Origin: Allomyces macrogynus ATCC 38327
Taxonomy: Eukaryota; Blastocladiomycota; Blastocladiomycetes; Blastocladiales; Blastocladiaceae
Reading direction: 5' to 3'
Assembly: GCA_000151295.1 (NCBI GenBank)
Contig: GG745331.1
Location: 1,641,351 to 1,705,350, forward strand
Length of the DNA stretch: 64,000 bases
Shown here: positions 11,474-21,676 of the stretch, one piece after another
Layout: the number at the start of each line of letters is the position of its first letter
Numbering within the stretch: the stretch's first letter is position 1
Position numbers and translations under genes: made by a program
The notes under the pieces: model-generated
What the model was told of the DNA's origin: nothing
What the model saw: the letters and a program-made list of their open reading frames with translations, nothing else
Databases searched by the model: none

Positions 11474-12807
11474 ATGTCGGCACCGACCGCGTTCAGCATC
11501 GTGCTCGACCAGCAGACGTTTGTCGCCGGCGACATCGTCCGCGGCGTCGTCTTCCTTCGCACAACCGACGAGTTGACCGTGCGCGGCCTCCGCATCGTAC
11601 TCAAGGGCTCAGCGCGCGCACGCATCCCGACCACCGAAACGCGCACGGCGCCGCACCACCACTCCGCACCTGGCGGGTACGACAGCGACCACAACGCGCT
11701 CAACAGCACGCACACGGAAACCGTCACGGCATGGCACACCGACAAGAAGCAGCTCGTGGAAATCGAGACGACATTGTGGGGCAACCGCGACAAGGGCTTT
11801 TTCGTGGCCGGGTCGGACCTGCGCGCGGGCCAGTACACGTTCCCGTTTGCGTTCCAGTTACCGCCCACGGCGCTGCCGAGCTTCCAGTCCGAGTTTGGCC
11901 GGATCCGGTACAAGCTGCGCGCAACGATTGATCGGCCCTGGAAGTCCAATTTTGTCACGCAGGTCGGCGTGCACGTTACGGCGCCATGGGACCCGGTCGT
12001 GCGGCACGCGCACGAGTGCATGCGGTCGGTCGAGACGAGCAAAACGGTGTGCTGCTGGTTCTGGTCCAAGGGCACCGTCTCGGCCATGTTGCGGTCCGAC
12101 CAGACGGTTTACTCGCCGGGGACCGGACCGCTCGTCGCGCAGCTCAATATCGATAACTTGTCGCCGCGCAAGTGCCATAATATGACCGTGACGCTCGTGC
12201 GTAAGGATACCTACACGGCGCAGGGAAAGTACGTTGGGGTCTTAACTCTTGGCTCGCGTGTGAGAGTCAGGTATTTGCGCGGACACCGCCGTCCTCTTGG
12301 ACTTCCAACTGACGCACACGCTCTTGCTCCCGTCTCTCCACTAGCATCAAAACCATCGAAAACACGGTGGCCAAGGTCGTTCTCGGCGACACAGTCCCGA
12401 AACACACGCGCAACTACGGCGTGAACGTGCCGCTGGCGATGCCCACCGAAATGGTCCCGTCCATCACGGGTCTCGCCGTCATCAAGGTCGAGTACATTCT
12501 GCGCGCCTACATTGGCGTCAAGTCGGCGTGTCCGCTCAAGGCCGATTTGCCGGTACTCGTTGGGCAGCCGGCCGAGGTGCTCACGCAGCAGGCCGCCATG
12601 ACGGCCACACACGCGGGCAAGGGCGCGCTCGGCGACCCAAGGTTTGTCGATTATGGGCAAGACGGTGGTGCCGCGGCAGGGGCGAGTTCGTCGACGGCGC
12701 CGCCGCCATTGCCACCGCGTGACGTGCCGCCACCGCCCGCATACGACGATCTTGTCGACGTGCGCGTCGATCCGAATTCGGCGCCGCCGATGCCGAGTAA
12801 AGTCTAG
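11474..12807 (+). CDS. Alpha-arrestin (ARRDC/ART-like) with PPAY motif
   Basis: Start at 11474 (MSAPTAFSIVLDQQTFVAGD). The N-terminal arrestin fold shows the typical FVAGDIVRGVVFL strand pair. The C-terminal arrestin domain begins near MLRSDQTVYSPGTGPLVAQL, and one intron (about 12229-12344) separates it from the rest. The tail is Pro-rich and contains PPPPAYDDL, a PPxY ligand for the WW domains of Nedd4/Rsp5 ubiquitin ligases. Alpha-arrestins act as adaptors that bring such ligases to plasma-membrane transporters and so trigger endocytosis. The client transporter cannot be told from the sequence. The protein is about 407 aa and the reading frame is clean. Confidence 0.9.
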
Positions 12808-13390
12808 GCGCGGGGGTAGGTTGAAGGTGGCATATTTTATCCGGTGAAAGGCTCAGTACTTGGTCGTACGCAATGGGAAACGCTGGCGCAATTTCTCGCG
12901 ACCCTGTTGTAAATAACGAGATCATCCGGTTTGAACGGGCATGAATCCACGGCTCCCTTGCTTTCTCTATTCCTGACCCTCTCTTCCCCTGTCCACCATG
13001 TCGGCGACACATTCGAGTCAATGATGGCGGCCACGCGCAGGCCTGCTCTACCTTCATTCCAAGCCAAAGAATGTCAATGCTGCGTGTGTTGGAGGAGGTC
13101 GGGTCAAGGAATCATCGCCAGGCCGCCCAACCAGATCTCCTGTCCCTTTGGCATGCATTCTCGTTCAAATCAAGGGCAACGTCCCCCAGTAATACTCGCT
13201 CAATTCAAACATGTTCTGTCGTCGCCATAATCATTGGCCGGCTTATTCCAGAACAAGCAGACTGTGTCCTCCAACCCCCTGGCCCAAACCCGGTCGTGGA
13301 CAGAGATTGGTGTAGACAAATCACACAGCTCTCATCGTCAAAATGCGGCTGCCCCGCCACATCGTCAGCCTCGTTCACCACGCTGAGATC
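12808..13390. other. Intergenic region, no gene recognised
   Basis: Lower-GC sequence between the arrestin stop and the F-box-like fragment. No conserved coding signal, repeat or promoter element could be supported. Confidence 0.5.
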
Positions 13391-13399
13391 GAATCCATA

Positions 13400-13660
13400 A
13401 TGAACGACAAATACCCTCAAAATGCTCCAATACAACGCCGGCGCACCAAGTTGCTGCTTGATGCCCTCCCGTCGCTTGTTCTTGAACGCATCGTCCACAT
13501 TGTCGCTGCTAAACGGACACCAGCTTCATGGGAAAGCAAGCACTTACGTACTGCACAAGATCTGGTGCCGCGTATTTGCGTTCTGGGCTCGTCACACTCT
13601 CATTCAGCAGTTTGTGATGCTCCGGGCAATTAACGCAGCGAAATGTAAATATCGAGCCAG
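13400..13660 (+). pseudogene. Second F-box-like copy, truncated and frame-broken
   Basis: It opens with ATG at 13400 (MNDKYPQNAPIQRRRTKLLL) and an F-box-like DALPSLVLERIVHIVA. The N-terminal 45 residues match the copy that starts at 1345 on the opposite strand. The expected continuation (IWCRVFAFWARHTLIQQF) lies one frame over at about 13560-13620. No leucine-rich part is recognisable downstream, so the copy appears truncated before the histidinol-phosphatase gene. A GTACTG...TTCAG segment (13547-13607) could act as an intron, but that would delete the conserved residues. Confidence 0.5.
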
Positions 13661-14029
13661 AAACAAGGGCATCTTGGTGCAAACAGGCGACACGGGGCGA
13701 CAGAACGCCGATGGAGCCCTCCACATTCATTTCTCGAAGCGCCGCAGCCCTCATCGTGACCGAGCTCGAAGTCGACCTTGGCTGAAGCAGGATCCGTTCC
13801 AGTCGTTTGCTCGTCCCATCGCACACGGAACGACAGAAACGACTGGAACAAAACGCGAAGCAAGCGCGACCAGCAAAACGAAAACGTGGAGACCTCAACG
13901 TCCTCGCTTTCCGAAAAGGCCGCAACACTTTCACAACCGAGCGCATAAATCGTTGATCAAGGCGTATCCATTGGCAAACCGCCGAGCAAAAAGTACGGGT
14001 GCAAATCGAGCAATTTATCAACCAAGAGA
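13661..14029. other. Intergenic region, no gene recognised
   Basis: Sequence between the F-box-like fragment and the 3' end of the histidinol-phosphatase gene. Open frames here lack the codon bias of neighbouring genes. Confidence 0.45.
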
Positions 14030-15004
14030 TCAGGGAGACGCGGCAAAGAAGCGCGTCCACACCGGATCATTCGCGACCCGAATGCTCTTGGCCTCGAGCT
14101 TCCCCGTCCAATAAAACAGCTCCTCGACCCCGACTTCGGCCAGGTACGTCGGAACGTGCTGCCGGTAGTTGAGCCCCACGTCCTTGGGCCCGTGCGCGTC
14201 GTCTGACAGCGTGAACCGGCCACCAAGGCTCGCAATCGTTTTGGCCACTTCGATGTGCGGGTACCCCGGAATCCCCTTCTTCCACGCCCGTGCATTGATT
14301 TCAAAGAGCGAGCCCGCCGCAACCGCCGCACGAATGTTACGCTCGACGCGTGGCCACATGGTTGCATGGTGCAGGGTCGCCAAGTGCACGTCGGGCGACG
14401 GTGCGAAAATGCCAATCAGGTCGAAGTGGCCAATGACGTGCGGGCGCACGCGCGTGATCAAGTCGAGCTGCGCGTCAAAGTAGGCCGCGTAGAGGTTGAC
14501 GTGCGACCCGCCGTGCTGCGTGAGCGCGTTGGCGTACATGTCGCGCGAAAAGTCGATGGGGGTCCCGCCAACGTGGTGCACGGACCCGACGACGAGGAGT
14601 GGTGGCATCGTGGATGCCGTGAGCGCGTCAAGCTCCGCGAGGTCGACCTTCGTGATGTACTCGGTCTCGCATCCGACGACCAAGTCAATTTGGTCGGCGT
14701 AGACGCGCTGCAGCCGGCGTGCCTCGACGAGAAACGCGTCGAATTGTGCGCGTAGGTCCGCGACGGTCATATCTGACTACCGAGCCGAACGAAACTCAGT
14801 TTAGGGCCCGGAATATAGCTCATTTCTTGAATGAAACTGGCGCACCTCCTCGGGGTAGAGGTGCTCTTGTGCAAACCGCGGGACGTGCTCGGTCAGGGCA
14901 TAGCTGATAAAGCCCTGGCGAATGGCCTCTTGAACGACCTGCTCGAGCTTGCCATGACCATGACGGCAAAACTGGCCGCTATGCGAGTGCTGAGAGATGG
15001 GCAT
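14030..15004 (-). CDS. HIS2: Histidinol-phosphatase (PHP family)
   Basis: Two exons: 15004-14846 and 14776-14030, joined in phase 0 over a 69-bp GT-AG intron (14845-14777). The product is about 301 aa. The N-terminus MPISQHSHSGQFCRHG carries the PHP metal-binding HSHSG motif. Further metal or catalytic segments are ALTEHVPR, VVGCETEYI, VGSVHHVGG, VIGHFDLIGIF, INARAWKKG and TLSDDAHGP. This order matches the yeast His2 type, which removes phosphate from L-histidinol phosphate in the eighth step of histidine synthesis. The neighbouring Abitram gene is divergent with 325 bp between the starts. Length is slightly below yeast His2 but all motifs are present. Confidence 0.95.
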
Positions 15005-15329
15005 GGTGTCGCGATCTCGTGTTGGGTCGAGGTCGCGAAGTGCAGCGAGTTGGAGCGAATTGTTTTCGTCGTGTCGCTCTCTCAGAAGAGCTCAGCCTTG
15101 AGTCTGGCAGAAGGAGCCATGATCGACCCGTTGGTGAAGATGGAGCGAGCTGGCGGTCTGCCTGTGGTGAAATGAACGGATGGGATGATGATGATTATTT
15201 GCGGCAGTTTGGTGAGTGCGGTGGGCTGCAGAGTGATGGATTCCAGTCATCTCGAACGTGATCGGCTGTACCGCATCGACCGCTTCCTGGCCAGCTCGGC
15301 CGTGAAGCCGTTCACTCCATTCCACCAAA
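15005..15329. other. Divergent promoter region, HIS2 / Abitram
   Basis: 325 bp between two divergent starts. No TATA box or recognisable Gcn4-like TGACTC site was found by eye. Confidence 0.45.
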
Positions 15330-16267
15330 ATGGAGTCAATTTCTCCAGCAATCCAGGCCGATTCGGTCACCTATGACCTGACGCAATATGACCGGCTCAT
15401 CAACGAGTGCTACAATGTCAACGCCGAGTGGGCCATTGCCACACGCTACTTCAATCCGCAGTTCCTGATCTGTACCGTATCTCGGCCGCCACGACTGCTC
15501 CGAGGCTCTCGGCAACAAAATTGGGCGGAGGAGGATGCTGTGCCCTCAAGACCACAATGGCTGATGTTCAATGTCGTCATTGACAGCGAAGGCCAAGAAT
15601 GATCAGTACCTGCAAGCCGACAGCGATGCAGCAAAAGCCGACCCGCGCCTCGACATGATGCTACTTCAGTCGCCCAATTCGTTCGTAAACTCTCATCGTT
15701 TGATCGTGTCGGATTGCATTACCCTGACCGATCTCACACTCTAGTCTTTGTGTCGTTTCGCTCGCCCCTGGCCATCGCCTCTTTGCGCACCTCCGCGAGA
15801 ACCCCAGCACAACCATCACCGCCGTGCGGTACACGTCCCAGGCGACCGACAACCTCGTGCGCAAGCTGAAACCCGGCAGTTCCGGCGGTCGCGGCGGAAA
15901 ACGCAAGCGCGGCGGCGCGTCGCACCCCGTGAGCCATGACCCAAGCACGTTCCATGAGGACACGCTGGTTGCGCAAATCGTGCTGTCGGACGGGACCGTG
16001 TTTCCGGTACACGCGGGGATTTACGGGTCGTTGCTGCAGCTGAACGACGCGCTGGCGACGGACCCGACCTTAATTGTCAAGCACCCGTGTAATGTCGGGT
16101 TCCTATTTGTAGCCAAACCGTTCCGCGAGACGGTGCGCGATGTGCTGATGCGCGAAGAGTACCTGGCCGCGCGGCCGGACGTGGACGCGAGTATGTATCC
16201 GGAACTCGTGGGGCCGCGCGATGTGGACGAGGAAGCGGCCGAGGAGGGGCCTGCCGGGCAAGAATAG
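15330..16267 (+). CDS. Abitram/FAM206-like protein
   Basis: Three exons fit in frame: 15330-15471, 15587-15680 and 15745-16267, using donors GTACCG and GTTCGT. The joined text includes RYFNPQFLISKAKNDQYLQA, then MLLQSPNSLCVVSLAPGHRL and AVRYTSQATDNLVRKLKP. The C-terminal half is a biotinyl/lipoyl-like beta domain with LSDGTVFPVHAGIYGSLLQL and GFLFVAKPFRETVRDVLMRE, as in Abitram (FAM206A/Simiate). The animal protein is reported to be nuclear and to bind actin and modulate transcription. Its fungal role is not known to me. A basic, Gly-rich insert (GGRGGKRKRGG) lies in the middle. Start and first exon are less certain than the rest. Confidence 0.8.
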
Positions 16268-16334
16268 GGAGTGGAGAACACAAATGGGTCGTGCATTCTT
16301 TTTGATGTGAAAGAGCCGCTCTTCGTCATCGTCA

Positions 16335-19060
16335 TCACTTGGCGAACAGCGTCTCCTCGTACTTGCGCTTGGCCACAAACGTGCCCGGTTTGACCTGCGC
16401 GTCCGGGTGGTTGGCCAGTTCTAAGACGATACAAAGTCGGAAAAACGCCGTCAGCGTCGCAGTAACCAGTGGAGAAACAAATTCCGAATCGTACCGGCAG
16501 GACACTTGGAGACGGGACTCTTGACGAGCAGGTTCTTGAGGTCGTAGAGCACCTCCGAGTCGTCCTTGGTCAGGAACGTGACGGCCGTCCCCTTCTTGCC
16601 CGCACGACCCGTACGCCCGATTCGGTGCGTGTACTCTTCAATGTTCTTGGACATGTCGAAATTGACGACGAGCGACACGTTGGGCACGTCGAGACCGCGC
16701 CCGGCCACGTTGGTTGCGAGCAAAATCTGGGCCTCGCCCTTGCGCAGCTTATCAATCGCGGCCTCACGCGTATCCTGCGACTTGCCACCGTGCAGCGCCG
16801 CGACCAAGTACCCTTCCTTGGCGAGCGTCTTGGCATACTGGTCAACCGACCGCTTCTGGTTGAAGAAGACAATGATCGGCGGCTCGTACTCTTCAAGCAG
16901 CTCAAAGAGCCGGTGCCGCTTGCGGTTTTCGTCGTGCACAAACTCAACAATCTGTTGCACCGTGTCAACGGCCTTGCCAGCGTTACCAATCACGACGGTC
17001 GCAGGCTTGCGCAGGTACTTTTGCGCGAGCCGCTCGACGGCCGTCGGCATCGTCGCTGAGAACATGGTCGTTTGCCGAATGTGCACGCCGCCGAGCGCCT
17101 TGAGCACGGCCTCGGGCAATTGCTGCCGGACCACGGGCTCCTCGGTGGTATCTTTGACCAGGGGCCGGTCCACGTCCATGGCGTCATGGTGCCCGAGACT
17201 GCGCAGCGTCGCCATGGCGCGCGCCGTCGCGCTCACGTCGCGCCCTTGGTCCGCAGATGGTCGCGCGGCGTCGGCATGCTGCCCGTCCTCGGCATTCGAC
17301 ACGGGCAGCTTGTCGAGAATAAACGTCACGTCGGCCTCAAACCCCATATCGATCATGCGGTCGGCTTCGTCCATGACCACGTATGTGCACTGACCGAGCA
17401 CGATAATATGCCGGTCAAGACAATCCTTGAGTCGTCCAGGCGTCGCAATCACAATCTCGGCGCCGCGGCTCAACGAAATACTCTGTTCCTCGATCGAGTG
17501 CCCACCGACAATCGACACGCACCGGAACCCCATGGGTTTTGCAAACTTGGCCGCCTCGACTTCAATCTGCTGCGCCAATTCGCGCGTCGGGACCATGATC
17601 AGCGCGTAGGGGCCGAGTGCCGCCGTCTCTTCGGTAATTTTCGGCAGCTTCATAATGAACGAGAGCATCGGGATCAGGAAACTCGCCGTCTTGCCGGATC
17701 CTGTCTCGGCAATGCCGATAATGTCGCGGTTCTGCAGACCGATTGGGATCGTTTGCCGCTGGATCGGTGTCGGGTCCTTGTACCCGACTTGCTCGATCAC
17801 GCGCAAGATTGGTTCGGGGATCGACGACTCGCGCCACGAGCGGATCGGACGCGGGACCTGGCCACCTGGAGGTGCGAAAGTGAGAGTCAGTTGAAATGTT
17901 CGCGGAGTCCACGATGGGCGGGAGCGTGCGCGTACGGGAGCACGTACCCTTGGTCGAAATGTCAAAGTCTTCCTTGAAAATGCGCCAGTCGCGCTCCTTC
18001 ATCTCGCTCAACCGCTTCTCGGACCAATGGCGGTTGTCGACGATGACCTGCTTGCCGCCCTTGCGGAAACTAGATGCGACATATAATCCGTCAGGTTGCA
18101 CGTCTTCCCGTACTGCAGCCTCCCGAATGCCCAAGTAACGTACTCGCTCTCCTCCGGATCGATCCCACCCAAATGCCCACGTCCAAACGCCGTATACTCG
18201 ACGCGCTGGTTATACAGCGGGTTCACGTCGACCGACGTGTCCTCGCCCGCATCCCAGTCGAACACGAACCGGCGGTCATTCACGCGGCGCACTTTCCGCT
18301 TCTTCCATTCGCCGCCCATGTACCGCTCGCGAATCTGCGCCATTTCCTCTGGGGTCAGGCCAGCCGTGTCGATTTCGCCATCCTCTTCGCCCTCGCGCGA
18401 GGGACGGTCGCGCCGGTCGTCGCGGCGGTCTTCGCGCCGGCGGTCGTCGTACTCGCGGTCGCGGTCGCGGTCGTTGCGGTACCCGCGGTACCCGCGGTCG
18501 CGATCCCGGTCGCGGTCGCCACGGTCGTACCGGCCGTCGCCGTTGCGATCGTATTCGCGGGACCGGTAGTCGTCGCGGCGTGAGCGTGGCGGGGAGGGTG
18601 AGCGGTGGTCGCGGTACCGATCGCGGCCACCACCAGAGCGCGAGCTGGATGATGCGTAGCGGCGTGCTTGTTCCTCTACACGGCATCGTCCATCATCAGA
18701 TGAAGCAAGAGGCCAATGATGAGTAGGCTCGAGGACGCACCTTGCGCGAGCTTCTTGGCCTCTTCAAAAAACTCGATGCGCTTTTGCTTTTCTTCGACCT
18801 CGCGCTCGTGGATCGCCTCGACCTCCTTGGCGCGACGCTCGAGCGCGAGCTTGGCGCGCTCCTCCTTGGACAGGAACTTGGGCTAGATTTGGTCGACGAG
18901 TCGGGTCGTCAGTTTTTTTGATCGTGATCGCTCCGTTGTTGTTTGCGTTGATGAGCATGTGGCTGCTTGCCTTGCTGCCGGCCTCCTTTTGCTGGGCTTG
19001 CCGCTTGACGACGTCTTCCAGCGAGAGCGGCTCCTTGCCGCGTCCATTGCTGGCAGTCAT
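16335..19060 (-). CDS. PRP28: DEAD-box splicing helicase PRP28 (DDX23)
   Basis: Start 19060 (MTASNGRGKEPLSLEDVVKR). Next come PKFLSKEERAKLALE, an Arg/Asp-rich region (about 18640-18380), YMGGEWKKRKVRRVNDRRFV, and EKRLSEMKERDWRIFKEDF. The helicase core has PTPIQRQTIPIGLQNRDI (Q motif), AETGSGKT, PTRELAQQ, DEAD in VMDEADRMIDMG, SAT, and HRIGRTGRAG. The last exon codes AELANHPDAQVKPGTFVAKR and ends TLFAK. This is the Prp28/U5-100K arrangement. Prp28 exchanges U1 for U6 at the 5' splice site during spliceosome activation. One intron, 18970-18883, appears to be GC-AG (AAG|GCAAGC...CTAG|CCC) and keeps the frame. The insertion between VSNAEDGQHAD and the SAT motif is longer than in animals. Confidence 0.95.
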
Positions 19061-19495
19061 GGTGGCGAATAGGGAATATGTGGTTGCAGTGGCGTTGGAG
19101 CTTTTAATGTCGATGAGGACGTGGTGGACGTTTTTCGACCTGGCCGTTGGCACTGACAGTCAAGTCATTTGTGTGCTGCGAATGATGCACAATCTCTGTG
19201 AGCAACCTTCACACGGCTACACAAGTCGCAAGGGCCAGGGAACACCCAACTTGGGCAGCTTGCATTGTTTCGCGCTGTCGAGATTGCGAATTACGATCCA
19301 TGGGACGCTGTCGCAGACGACGCGACACGCAAGGACACGTCTCCCAACCAACCGACCCGCCCGACTTCCTTGCAACGCTCTTGACCGCACCCGACCCCGC
19401 TCGCGCCCGCCACTACACGCAACGCGCTGCCCGCCCGCCCAGCGACCGACCAATCAAGCCCACCTGCCATCGAGCCGACATCTCTCGCTCTCCCA
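19061..19495. other. Divergent promoter region, PRP28 / RMD1-like
   Basis: 435 bp between divergent starts. No convincing core promoter motif was found. The last 100 bp before 19496 are C-rich, like the 5' leaders of other genes in this window. Confidence 0.45.
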
Positions 19496-21154
19496 ATGTC
19501 ATCCGGCCGTCAGAATTCTCAAGCGATGCGCCGCAAGTCCCGCCAGGCCTACCACCGGCTGCCGACCGACGACGGCCCCATGGCCGGCTCCTTCCCGACG
19601 CGCGCCGTTGTCCCAGCAGGCGCGCCCACGCTCGGCCCGCCCAAGCCGCACAAGCAGCCGAATCGCACGACCAAGACGGCGCAAAAGCTGACCTTGTTCC
19701 CAGAGGACGCGCCCGTCACGCAGCCGTCGCAATTGCCCGAAGAATTGCTGCTGCCCGAGGCCGAGGACTTGTACGACCAGCTGACGCAGGTTCCGCCCGA
19801 GCGGATCGGGAAACTCGACCGCAAGAAGCTGCCGCGCGTCACGGCCTACTGCACCGCAAAGTACGCTCGAATTTGGGTCGTTTCCGCAAGAGATCGCGGT
19901 CGGTTCACTTTGCGCTGACGATACGCACCTCTCGTACATTCCAGTTCGTACCGCCTTGACGACCTCATTTCCTTTCTCAAGGCGCGGCCCAACGTGACGC
20001 CCCCCAAAAAATTCGACGAGTGCCTCTATGTTGCGCTTTACTCGTCGGTGGGCCAGGCGATCCCGCAACCAATGCACTCGCACACGCACCCAGGGCTCGA
20101 CGTGCTTGAGGCCTTTCGCGCGCACTCGGAGGCGCTCACAGCGCTGCAGCACAATGTGGGCGAGCTGTTTTGCTTCGAGTACGGTGTGCTAGTCTTTTGG
20201 GGGTTCAACGAAGACGAGGAAAAATCGATAATTCGCGAGCTGGCCGCGTTCGAGGACGAGTCGTTGGGGTCGGACGTGGAGACCGAGGAGTTTGTCTTCC
20301 ACTACAACTCGAATTACCAGCCGCGCATCTACAATGATATTATTTCGCTCAAGGTACGGACATGCGTGGGGTCGACTCAGAGATATGTATTGCTGTTCCC
20401 TCGCTGACCCATTTATTCGATCCGCGATTTGCATAGAACCCGGCCAACTACATGGCCAAGCTCACCATCTCGCACGCGATTGCGCAATCGACCAAGCTGA
20501 CCTTGTTCGAGGGGCTCATTGAGGAAACGATTTCCGCGACCAAGCACATTCCGCAGACCATGGCCACGTCGGGCAAGGTGCCAATGAGCCGCACCGCGAT
20601 CACCAAGAAGATTGGGCAGCTGTTCATCATGAGGATCAACGTTAACCTCGTCTCGAACGTTCTCGACACGCCCGAGATTTTCTGGTCCGAACCCGCTCTC
20701 GGTATGGCTCACTTTGTGCGCGCCGCAATGATTTATTAGCATGGACTGACTTTCTCCACCTGTTCGTAGAGCCATTATACCAGGCGATTCGCGGGTACCT
20801 CGAGATCAGCCAACGCGTCGAGCTCTTGAACCAGCGCGTGTCAGTCATTTCTGACCTCTTGGACATGTACATCGACGGCAGGAGTGCCTTCTCGACCTTG
20901 ATTCTTCCCATGCCCGGCATTTTCTGACCTTTCATTTGGCCGCGGCCACAATAGGTTGAAAGAGCACTTGACAAGCACGCACGGCGAGCAGCTCGAGTGG
21001 ATCGTCATTGTGCTCATTGGTACGCGGCGCCGCTTCCTGACCTGGCTCTCGATTGCTGCTTACGGTTGCTGAACCATACTTAGGTTTCGAGATCTTGATC
21101 GGGTTGGTCACGATCCTGTTCGACTATGTCGCATGGGCCCAAGGTCGAGACTAG
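19496..21154 (+). CDS. RMD1/DUF155 family protein
   Basis: Start 19496 (MSSGRQNSQAMRRKSRQAYH) with a basic N-terminus. After an intron near 19863-19949 comes the DUF155 region: FDECLYVALYSSVGQAI, then FCFEYGVLVFWGFNEDEEKS, FHYNSNYQPRIYNDIISLK, and after another intron LTISHAIAQSTKLTLFEGLI and KKIGQLFIMRINVNL. Short exons follow, coding LEISQRVELLNQRVSVISDL, then LKEHLTSTHGEQLEWIVIVL, and a C-terminal TM helix ending DYVAWAQGRD. This is the Rmd1/Rmd8 (animal RMND1) family. Yeast members are needed for meiotic nuclear division, and RMND1 supports mitochondrial translation. The lack of a clear presequence favours the cytosolic or membrane-anchored fungal type. Confidence 0.9.
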
Positions 21155-21676
21155 GCATGTGCTTTGCTTGGTCGATTTTTGCTTCCTGCCTTCGCGATCT
21201 GGCTCTTGGTGGTCGTCATTTTCTACGTGATCCGTGAAATATAAAACGTTCAAGTGTGTTTGGCTTTGTTATCTGACCCGATCCCATCGCTTTTACCAAT
21301 ACGTGCTTGCCCCGTCGATTTGATTGCCATCGAAACTCGAAAGATCGTGAGCATCTGACCCCCATGGGTCCCGGTTGCTTTTCGCTCCGATCATGAGTGA
21401 AACACTGTTACGCATCATGTCCAACGTGCCATGTTGAGTGCCAATCCGCTCTTTCACTCTGAATGCTTGTTGCTCCATGACCTGAACTCACACTATCCAG
21501 TGACTGGACACAAAGATTGAAGAGGAAGCATGCGACATTTTAAAGCATTGAAATATGATTTCTCCAAGTTTTAACAGCGAAATCGCGCCGCGGCGCCATC
21601 ATTCAGCTCGACCCATAAAACTTGTCACGTCAAACGCATTGGCCCTTGACAGCGACAAGCGCGTACGACAAGCCGA
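21155..21676. other. Convergent 3' flank, no gene recognised
   Basis: 522 bp between the RMD1-like stop and the stop of the RAD51D fusion gene. It is AT-richer than the genes and shows no coding bias. Confidence 0.5.

Noticed and set aside
15681..15745. Frameshift between exons 2 and 3 of the Abitram gene
   Set aside because: Using donor GTTCGT instead of GTAAAC gives a clean in-frame join.
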